In this document: in pieces, positions 6,058-10,876 of the stretch
Layout of the letters: the number at the start of each line of letters is the position of its first letter
How positions within the stretch are numbered: position 1 is the first letter of the stretch
Source of the DNA: Anammoximicrobium sp032229885
GTDB lineage: Bacteria; Planctomycetota; Planctomycetia; Pirellulales; Pirellulaceae
Length of the DNA stretch: 10,876 nt
NCBI GenBank assembly: GCA_032229885.1
Contig: JAVYAJ010000072.1
Location: 1-10,876 of the forward strand
Reading direction: 5' to 3'
Program-made: the position numbers and the translations under genes
The notes under the pieces: model-generated
Seen by the model: only the letters and a program-made list of their open reading frames with translations
Told to the model about the DNA's origin: nothing
The model's database searches: none

Positions 6058-7638
6058 TCAATCGACGTTCCGGCGGTCGGCGCCGCGCTGGCCGCGCGCC
6101 CGTTCCACGGCCAACTGATAGCGCTTTTGCCCCCAAGGCGTCGGGTACTGGCCGGTGATACAGGCCTGGCATAGCCGCTCGCCCGGCAACCCGATGGCGC
6201 GAGCGATCGCCTCGACCGGCAGATAGCGAAGCGAATCGGCCCCCAGATCGGCCGCCATCTTTCGCAGCAGCTCGTCGTTCAGCGTTCCGTCCGGCGTATA
6301 CTGGGCGGCGAACAGCTCTTCGACGGTGGACATGTCGATCCCGTAAAAACACGGCGCGATCACCGGCGGACAGGCGACGCGGGCATGGATCTCGCGCGCC
6401 CCGCCGATCGTCCGCAGGCGATCCAACAGCACGCGCATCGTCGTAGAGCGAACGATCGAATCCTCGACCAACAGCACGCGTTTGCCCTCCAGGACCTCGC
6501 GCACGGGCGTATATTTCGTCTCCGCTTTCTTGCGCCGTCGGTCGCCGCTCTCGATGAACGTGCGGCCGGTATAGCGGTTGCGAATCAGGCCCTCCATGCA
6601 GCGGAGATTCAGTTCGTAGGCCATCGCGTTGGCCGCGGCCTTGCTCGTGTCCGGGACCGGAACCACGATCGTGTCGTCGTCCAGCGGCACGTGGCCTTCG
6701 GCCCGTTCGAGCTTCGCCAGCTCGATTCCCAGACGGGTGCGCGACAGATAGACGCCACAGTCATCGAGCTGGCTGGCCACGTTGGCAAAATAGATCCACT
6801 CGAAAAAGCAGTGCGCGCTGCGGCCGCTGTCCGCAAACGACTGGATCTCGAATCGTCCGTCCGCGCTGATCGTGATCGCGTGGCCCGGCGGCACCGAGCG
6901 GATGCTGCTTGACTGGAAGCCCAAGTTCAGCAAGGCGACGCTCTCGCTGGCGGCGGCGAACAGCGGACCTTCCTTGGCGTACACCAGCGGCTTGATCCCC
7001 AGCGGATCGCGCGCCACCAGCATGTCGCCCAAGGCGTTCAAGAACACCAGGCTATAGGCGCCGTCGAATCGGCGGCTGACGTTCCGCATCATCTCGACCA
7101 ACGACGGTCGTCGGTCGCCCGACAGCTCGCGGCTGAGCTCGTGCATGATGATCTCGGTGTCCGTGTCGCGCGCCAGGTGGTGTTGGGCGTCGCTCAGCAA
7201 CTGGTCGCGCAGCGCCCGATAGTTGGCCAGTTCACCGTTAAAGGCGAAGCTGAACCATTTGTATTTGATCAGATGGTGTCGCTCGAACGGCTGCGCATAC
7301 CCGCGATCGTCGGCCCCGCGGGCCGAGTACAGGACATGGCCGATCGCCGCGCGGCCGTCATACTTTTGCATCAGCGATTCGCTGGCCGCTCGGTGCGACA
7401 AGCGAAAGACCTCGGCCACCGATCCCACATCCTTATGGGTATCGACCAACTGATCGCGCTCGGGATGGTACGACGTGATCCCGGCGGCCATCTGGCCCCG
7501 GTTTTGGATGTCCAACAACATCCGCGGCACCAGGCGCGACGTTCGCTCGGGGCGCTGATCGGGGCACAGCGGGCTGACCTCGGCGCCCGGCAAGTGATAG
7601 ACGGCCACAACTCCACATTCGTGACGCAACTGGCTCAT
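6058..7638 (-). CDS. purF: PurF-like amidophosphoribosyltransferase, divergent
   Basis: PurF makes 5-phosphoribosylamine from PRPP and glutamine, the first step of purine synthesis, in the cytosol. This 526-aa homologue has an N-terminal Ntn glutaminase domain (8 to ~240) and a C-terminal phosphoribosyltransferase domain. Cys8 in HECGVVAVY would become the N-terminal nucleophile after loss of a seven-residue propeptide. Cys277, Cys430, Cys490 and Cys493 match the four [4Fe-4S] cysteines of the Bacillus-type enzyme. The PRPP loop is LLVEDSIVRSTT (389-400), and YTGRTFI at 356-362 begins the flexible loop. Oddities: the usual GHVRYPTAG reads GHVLYSARG, so the glutamine-binding Arg is Leu103. HNGN reads FNGE (133-136), although Asn134, Gly135 and Asp160 remain. 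The ATG at 7638 has AGGGAG eleven bases upstream. Longer starts add unrelated Arg-rich sequence. It may be the housekeeping PurF or a paralogue with altered glutamine handling. Confidence 0.88.
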   Translation of the reverse strand: MSQLRHECGVVAVYHLPGAEVSPLCPDQRPERTSRLVPRMLLDIQNRGQMAAGITSYHPERDQLVDTHKDVGSVAEVFRLSHRAASESLMQKYDGRAAIGHVLYSARGADDRGYAQPFERHHLIKYKWFSFAFNGELANYRALRDQLLSDAQHHLARDTDTEIIMHELSRELSGDRRPSLVEMMRNVSRRFDGAYSLVFLNALGDMLVARDPLGIKPLVYAKEGPLFAAASESVALLNLGFQSSSIRSVPPGHAITISADGRFEIQSFADSGRSAHCFFEWIYFANVASQLDDCGVYLSRTRLGIELAKLERAEGHVPLDDDTIVVPVPDTSKAAANAMAYELNLRCMEGLIRNRYTGRTFIESGDRRRKKAETKYTPVREVLEGKRVLLVEDSIVRSTTMRVLLDRLRTIGGAREIHARVACPPVIAPCFYGIDMSTVEELFAAQYTPDGTLNDELLRKMAADLGADSLRYLPVEAIARAIGLPGERLCQACITGQYPTPWGQKRYQLAVERARGQRGADRRNVD

Positions 7639-7925
7639 AAAAACGGCAACTCCCTGTCGTTCGGCCAAGGGGCAGAAGAAACCTCGCAGATCGCTCGGGC
7701 AGGTTCGCGCGGCGCGCCAAGCGCACAGCTCGGCGGCGCCTTTCGGGCGGCTCGACGCGCGTCCCGGCCGATCGACCGTCGGCCGCGGTCTTCGGGACGT
7801 TGCCCTCGGGTTCCGGCCTGACGGCCCGCGCTCCACGGCCTCGCCCCATCGTCAAACACGCGGAACATCCCGTCGCCGCCATGCCGCGCCCGGCCGAGAT
7901 TGGCGGCGCGTCGCGGGCGCGCCGC

Positions 7926-7985
7926 GCAAGAGAAAGCCACGCAACGGAAAACTGGGCAAGAAACAACCGCGCAACAGAAAACGGC
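7926..7985. repeat. Degenerate 15-bp tandem repeat, four units
   Basis: Units begin at 7926, 7941, 7956 and 7971, each with GCAA: GCAAGAGAAAGCCAC, GCAACGGAAAACTGG, GCAAGAAACAACCGC and GCAACAGAAAACGGC. The spacing is exactly 15 bp throughout and stops cleanly on both sides. The A-rich units stand out from the GC-rich surroundings. Read on the minus strand, one frame gives pentads of the form A-x-(L/F)-x-x, but no gene around it is credible. Confidence 0.5.
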
Positions 7986-8404
7986 CCGGCTTTCGTCGCG
8001 CTTCTGCGCAACGCGGTTTACCACCGTACTCGACATGGATAGGCGTTTCAGGTGCATCGTTTGGCGACGGACGCGCCAAGATCGGGTCGAGGCCTCGCGT
8101 TCGATTTCGTTCCAATCGTCTATTTCAGCCATCCGGGCAAATCGCGCCGCGCACGACGCTGCCGATCCGCGGGATGGGGCGTGCCAAATGCCTGCAAACA
8201 AAGGCGACGCTGTCGAACTCCGCGACATTGTAGAAGTTCGCCGGGCGGTTAACAATGCGCCCAGCGCCCGGCTGTGCGCGGGCCTGGCGAAGTCGCCTCG
8301 GATTTTCGCGGCTGCGCGCACCGTCGATCGTCCGGAAATTTTCCGAACGCCTCGCCAATCCTGGCTGCGCGCGGGATGCGTGCGGCGTGGCCACGGCCGC
8401 GCGA

Positions 8405-8433
8405 GGTCCGCGGGGTGCGCGCCGCCGCGGACC
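8405..8433. repeat. Strong GC-rich hairpin
   Basis: GGTCCGCGG at 8405-8413 and CCGCGGACC at 8425-8433 are perfect reverse complements, giving a 9-bp stem with an 11-nt loop. No T-run follows on either strand, so it looks more like a REP-type or structural palindrome than an intrinsic terminator. Confidence 0.45.
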
Positions 8434-8440
8434 CGGACGC

Positions 8441-8467
8441 GTGGCGTGCTGTGGCGTGCTGTGGCGT
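8441..8467. repeat. 10-bp tandem repeat, 2.7 units
   Basis: GTGGCGTGCT occurs at 8441-8450 and 8451-8460, with GTGGCGT again at 8461-8467. It lies just downstream of the hairpin at 8405-8433. Confidence 0.5.
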
Positions 8468-8542
8468 CGTTCGGCGTGTTGCCGTGGACCAAAGCCTTCG
8501 CTGCCGGCCCAGCGCCGCGAGGACACACGGCACAGGACACGG

Positions 8543-8548
8543 TATACT
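8543..8548 (+). promoter_or_regulatory. Possible -10 box upstream of the DUF2784 gene
   Basis: TATACT at 8543-8548 lies about 125 bp before the DUF2784 start and stands out from the GC-rich context. I see no -35 match at 16-18 bp spacing, so this is only a candidate. The same hexamer occurs at 1875-1880. Confidence 0.25.
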
Positions 8549-8671
8549 ACGTTCGTCGTCACACGTGCGTTGAACCGCGTTTGGCCGAGCCGGTCGTTCG
8601 TTCTCGCGTCATGTACGCCGGGCCGGCGACTTGGCCGCGCCCACGAGACACACCTTGCCGCCGAGCTCGCC

Positions 8672-9133
8672 GTGCAACTGGCCTATCGTCTAACCGCCGA
8701 TGCCGTGTTGGTGTTTCACGTTTCGTACGTCGCCTTTGTGCTGATCGGCTTCTTGTTGACGTTGACGGGCATCTGTCTGCGTTGGAGATGGGTTCGCAAT
8801 CGTTGGTTCCGAGGTCTGCATCTGGCGGCGATCGGCCTGGTGGTCTTCGAGTCGCTGGCGGGAATCGTCTGTCCGCTGACGCTGTGGGAAGACGCGCTGC
8901 GAGAACGGGCCGGCCAAGCCGGATACCGAGGCGATTTCATCGCCCAATGGCTGCATGAACTGCTGTTCTTCGACGCCGAACCGTGGGTTTTTACCGTGTG
9001 CTACACGCTGTTCGGTCTGGCCGTGTTGGGCACGTTCGTCTTCGCCCCACCCCGGTGGCGCGCGGTCGGCAGCGCTTCCAAAGATGATCCACACGTCGGC
9101 GACAAACCGACGGGCGACGCGACGGGCCGCTGA
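8672..9133 (+). CDS. DUF2784-family small membrane protein
   Basis: A 153-aa protein with hydrophobic segments at about 10-35, 48-66 and 104-125, fitting an inner-membrane protein. The DUF2784 signature is clear: an AD(A/V)VLVFHVSYVAF start with His16, RW around 37-40, and the core CPLTLWEDALR at 67-77 followed by AGYRGDFI at 83-90. The family has no established function. The GTG at 8672 is chosen because it begins just before the conserved first segment. The longer frame back to 8255 adds Arg/Cys-rich sequence typical of spacer DNA. Its ribosome binding site is weak, so the start is uncertain by some codons. The polar tail after ~128 is probably cytoplasmic and variable. The next gene follows after 105 bp on the same strand. 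Confidence 0.8.
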   Translation: MQLAYRLTADAVLVFHVSYVAFVLIGFLLTLTGICLRWRWVRNRWFRGLHLAAIGLVVFESLAGIVCPLTLWEDALRERAGQAGYRGDFIAQWLHELLFFDAEPWVFTVCYTLFGLAVLGTFVFAPPRWRAVGSASKDDPHVGDKPTGDATGR

Positions 9134-9149
9134 CGCTTTAGAACACTTT

Positions 9150-9250
9150 CCCTTTGAAGAGCTTTTCCCGACAGTGAACACATCCGTCCCATCCGTCCCA
9201 TCCGTCCTATGCCCCCTCTTGAAGAGGTTTACTCGACCGTGAACACATCC
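9150..9250. repeat. Imperfect 65-bp-spaced direct repeat around a 9-bp tandem array
   Basis: GACAGTGAACACATCC (9170-9185) recurs as GACCGTGAACACATCC (9235-9250). The similarity extends leftward through TTGAAGAG (9154-9161 and 9219-9226), giving two imperfect copies of about 36 bp. Between them the 9-mer ATCCGTCCC is repeated three times (9182-9190, 9191-9199 and 9200-9208, the last ending in T). The second copy also contains the palindrome CCTCTTGAAGAGG (9215-9227). The repeat covers the proposed GTG start of the next gene. Confidence 0.55.
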
Positions 9251-10474
9251 TCCAAAACAGGCGTCGGTTCCGTTGATGCATCGCGTCGGGATTTTCTCAA
9301 ACGATCGGGTGTCGCGGTCGCGGCGGCGCCGATGATCCACGTCGCCACGGCGTTGGCCGCCGAGCCGTCCGAGCGCACGATTCGCCTGGGGCTGATCGGT
9401 TGCGGTGGCCGCGGCTCGTGGCTGGCTGATCTGTTTCAGAAACACGGCGGGTACGAACTGCGCGCGGTGGCCGATTATTTCGACGATCTGGCGCAACGCG
9501 TGGGCGACCGATTCAACGTCGACCCGTCGCGGCGTTTCGCCGGCCGGAGCGCTTGCCAACGGCTGCTGGCCAGCGGGGTCGACGCCGTCGCGGTGGTCAA
9601 CGTGCCGCGATTCCACCCCGAACACATCCAGGCGGCGGTCCAGGCCGGCGTCCACGTCTACGCGGCCAAGCCCGTGGCGATCGACGTGCCCGGCGCGCTG
9701 CAGGTCCAGGCGGCCGGGGTGCAGGCCACGCGGCAGCGAACCTGCCTGTTGGTCGACTATCAGTTGCCGACCGACCCGGTCAACATCGAAGTTGTCAAAC
9801 GTGTTCACGCAGGCGGCCTGGGGCGACTGTCACATCTCGACAGCATCGGGTTCTCGCCGCCGTGGGCCGAACCGGCGGTCGCGACGATCGAAGATCGACT
9901 GCGGCAGGGCCGCTGGCTGAGCACGATCGGCCTGTCCGGCGACGTGATCACCGAGAACACGGTTCACGCGATCAATGCCGTCCTGTGGCTGACCCAACGC
10001 CGCCCGGTCCGTGCACTGGGACGCGCGCGGCGCGTCCGACCGAACCCTCGCGACGACTATCGCGAGGTTTATTTGATCACCTACGAGTTCGACGACGGCG
10101 TGCTGTGGACGCATCGCTGCCAATCCTTGCGAAACCAGTTGGAATGGGCGCTGAACTTGACCGCGTACGGCGATCAGGCAACCGCGACGGTCAGCTATCG
10201 CGGCAAGTCGTTCCTGCGAGGCGGCCCCCAGCACTTCGGCGGCGGCGAGGTCGAGAGCCTGTATGATCAGGGCGCGATCCGCAATATCGCGACCTTTCAT
10301 CAAAGCATCGTCGAGGGCCGTTTCGAGAACCCGACGGCCCAACGAGCGGTCGACGATGTGCTGACCGCCGTGCTCGGACGCCAGGCCGCCGCGCGCCGCG
10401 CGTGCCTGACCATGGACGAGATCATCGCCGAGAACCAGACGTTGGAACTGGATCTGAGCGGGCTGAAAGACTGA
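9239..10474 (+). CDS. Tat-exported Gfo/Idh/MocA-family oxidoreductase
   Basis: Predicted NAD(P)-dependent sugar or polyol dehydrogenase acting in the periplasm. The 411-aa protein begins with a Tat signal, Arg16-Arg17 in SRRDFLKR and an alanine-rich core, with likely cleavage near 40. The Rossmann nucleotide-binding fold follows: GLIGCGGRG at 51-59, the acidic Asp79 after the second strand, and AAKPVAID at 142-149 with Lys144 in place of the usual EKP lysine. The C-terminal alpha/beta domain has GDVITENTVHAIN around 230-245, where the His fits the family's active-site His. The GTG at 9239 is favoured because GAGG (9224-9227) precedes it, whereas the in-frame ATG at 9209 directly abuts a tandem repeat with no ribosome binding site. 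The ATG would give 421 aa. It is probably co-transcribed with the DUF2784 gene. The substrate cannot be told from sequence. Confidence 0.88.
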   Translation: MNTSSKTGVGSVDASRRDFLKRSGVAVAAAPMIHVATALAAEPSERTIRLGLIGCGGRGSWLADLFQKHGGYELRAVADYFDDLAQRVGDRFNVDPSRRFAGRSACQRLLASGVDAVAVVNVPRFHPEHIQAAVQAGVHVYAAKPVAIDVPGALQVQAAGVQATRQRTCLLVDYQLPTDPVNIEVVKRVHAGGLGRLSHLDSIGFSPPWAEPAVATIEDRLRQGRWLSTIGLSGDVITENTVHAINAVLWLTQRRPVRALGRARRVRPNPRDDYREVYLITYEFDDGVLWTHRCQSLRNQLEWALNLTAYGDQATATVSYRGKSFLRGGPQHFGGGEVESLYDQGAIRNIATFHQSIVEGRFENPTAQRAVDDVLTAVLGRQAAARRACLTMDEIIAENQTLELDLSGLKD

Positions 10475-10505
10475 CGTCCGCGGCGCGGCGACGGCCGGGG
10501 CACAG

Positions 10506-10521
10506 CGACCGGACGCGGTCG
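10506..10521. terminator. Small hairpin after the oxidoreductase gene, possible terminator
   Basis: CGACCG (10506-10511) and CGGTCG (10516-10521) form a 6-bp stem with a 4-nt loop, about 30 bp after the stop codon. No T-run follows, so a terminator role is only a guess from position. Confidence 0.2.
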
Positions 10522-10630
10522 TCGGCGACACCTGACCCGAAGCCCGAGCGAGGAGACGGTACGTTCTCTCGTCGCTTCGGCCGGCGGATGCGATGAAACG
10601 ATGAAACGCGCGATCCTCGCCCGTGCGCGG

Positions 10631-10636
10631 TATAAC
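10631..10636 (+). promoter_or_regulatory. Possible -10 box near the right edge
   Basis: TATAAC matches five of six -10 consensus positions in a GC-rich context. No -35 is visible at the right spacing. It lies 80 bp before the ATG at 10716. Confidence 0.2.
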
Positions 10637-10715
10637 ATTCAGAACACTCGCCCCGGATACGCTTGCCCCTCGCAAACGTCGGCGACGAGCGTCCCTCCCG
10701 CCACGGAGTCCCGCG

Positions 10716-10876
10716 ATGTCCGCTGCAACTGGTCGTACCGTCCGTTCCCCTCGCGCTCGCCGGCGCGTCGGGCCGTTCCCAAGCACAGACCGCGGTCCGC
10801 ATGTCGGGCCACAACCGGACGCGCCAGTCGCCGGCCTTCGCGCCGCCGGCCTTCGCGCCGCCGGCCTTCGCGCCGC
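10716..10876 (+). CDS. Possible partial gene running off the window, not recognised
   Basis: An ATG at 10716 is preceded by GGAG (10705-10708) at a seven-base spacing and stays open to the window edge (53 codons visible). The visible part is Arg/Pro-rich and ends in repeats of the pentad AGLRA, because it reads through the 15-bp array. No domain is visible. Two competing frames are also open: an ATG at 10601, and an ATG at 10801 that reads the array as PAFAP pentads. Neither competitor has a ribosome binding site. The case for this frame rests only on that site and on the -10-like box upstream, and it may not be a gene. Confidence 0.18.
   Translation, partial: MSAATGRTVRSPRARRRVGPFPSTDRGPHVGPQPDAPVAGLRAAGLRAAGLRA
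10831..10876. repeat. Perfect 15-bp tandem repeat at the window edge
   Basis: CCGGCCTTCGCGCCG occurs three times without mismatch (10831-10845, 10846-10860, 10861-10875) and may continue past the edge. The unit length is a multiple of three, so it would encode a pentapeptide repeat in any frame. CCGGCCTTCG resembles the CTTCGGCC palindrome at the left edge only in composition. Confidence 0.65.

Larger units (their letters stand above)
7639..8671. other. About 1 kb spacer between divergent genes, without a convincing gene
   Basis: The region lies between the starts of purF (minus) and the DUF2784 gene (plus), so both promoters are expected here. Open frames are long on both strands but overlap one another, are rich in Arg, Ala and Cys, and match no family I know. 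A plus-strand ATG at 8188 gives a locally protein-like stretch, but its frame only ends at 8958, deep inside the DUF2784 gene. The spacer holds a 15-bp array (7926-7985), a near-perfect palindrome CGGAAATTTTCCG (8333-8345), a strong hairpin (8405-8433), a 10-bp tandem repeat (8441-8467) and a -10-like box (8543-8548). Confidence 0.4.
10475..10876. other. Spacer and right window edge
   Basis: No established gene is visible. It holds a short hairpin (10506-10521), a doubled 8-mer CGATGAAA (10591-10606), a -10-like box (10631-10636) and a 15-bp array at the edge. All three plus-strand frames are open at the right edge, so a partial gene may begin here. Confidence 0.35.

Noticed and set aside
7639..7836. 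Upstream in-frame extension of purF to 7836
   Set aside because: It would place 73 unrelated Arg-rich residues before the catalytic cysteine. The ATG at 7638 leaves a short propeptide as known for PurF.
7926..7985. CRISPR array
   Set aside because: The units are contiguous 15-mers with no spacers, and no cas gene is present. The same applies to the other arrays.
8188..8958. Protein-like plus-strand frame starting at ATG 8188
   Set aside because: The first ~50 residues look ordinary, but the frame runs far into the DUF2784 gene in another frame, and the rest is Arg/Cys-rich.
8690..9808. 372-codon minus-strand frame opposite the DUF2784 and oxidoreductase genes
   Set aside because: It is a shadow of two recognised plus-strand genes. 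The low-complexity segment comes from the 9-bp repeat.
1..10876. Defence island, prophage, transposon or biosynthetic cluster
   Set aside because: No integrase, transposase, nuclease, methyltransferase, toxin-antitoxin pair, phage or assembly-line gene was recognised on either strand.

Overview
The window is high-GC bacterial chromosomal DNA, by eye about two-thirds G+C. The gene content suggests an uncultured member of the Planctomycetota. It has two Tat-exported enzymes of families that are expanded there (a Gfo/Idh/MocA oxidoreductase and a neutral-ceramidase-like protein), an exported leucine-rich-repeat plus PDZ protein, and loosely packed genes separated by long, repeat-studded spacers. 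This assignment is an inference from gene content. There is no rRNA or other phylogenetic marker apart from a purF-like gene.

Layout from left to right: 1-84 is a REP-like hairpin with a short direct repeat. No convincing gene lies in 85-651. A class 3 lipase lies at 652-1650 (+), with a probable reading-frame change near its C-terminus. A non-coding stretch at 1651-2320 ends in a good sigma-70-type promoter (2128-2156). It precedes an exported HEAT-like/LRR/PDZ protein (2321-3442, +) and a hemolysin III/PAQR-family membrane protein (3518-4162, +), which are probably one transcription unit. Convergent to these is a minus-strand pair: a purF-like amidophosphoribosyltransferase (6058-7638) and, 253 bp downstream, a Tat-exported ceramidase-like protein (4407-5804). 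About 1 kb without a gene (7639-8671) separates purF from a second plus-strand pair: a DUF2784 membrane protein (8672-9133) and a Tat-exported Gfo/Idh/MocA oxidoreductase (9239-10474). The right edge (10475-10876) holds spacer sequence and a 15-bp tandem repeat that runs off the window.

The genes do not form a recognisable single pathway. I see no defence system, mobile element, CRISPR array or biosynthetic cluster. The points that most merit a second look are: (1) the PurF homologue keeps its N-terminal cysteine, its four Fe-S cysteines and its PRPP loop, but lacks the arginine that normally holds the glutamine carboxylate and has altered glutaminase motifs; (2) coding character appears to switch frame at about 1480 in the lipase gene; (3) many short tandem arrays (9, 10, 15 and 16 bp units) sit in the spacers, three of them with 15-bp periods.
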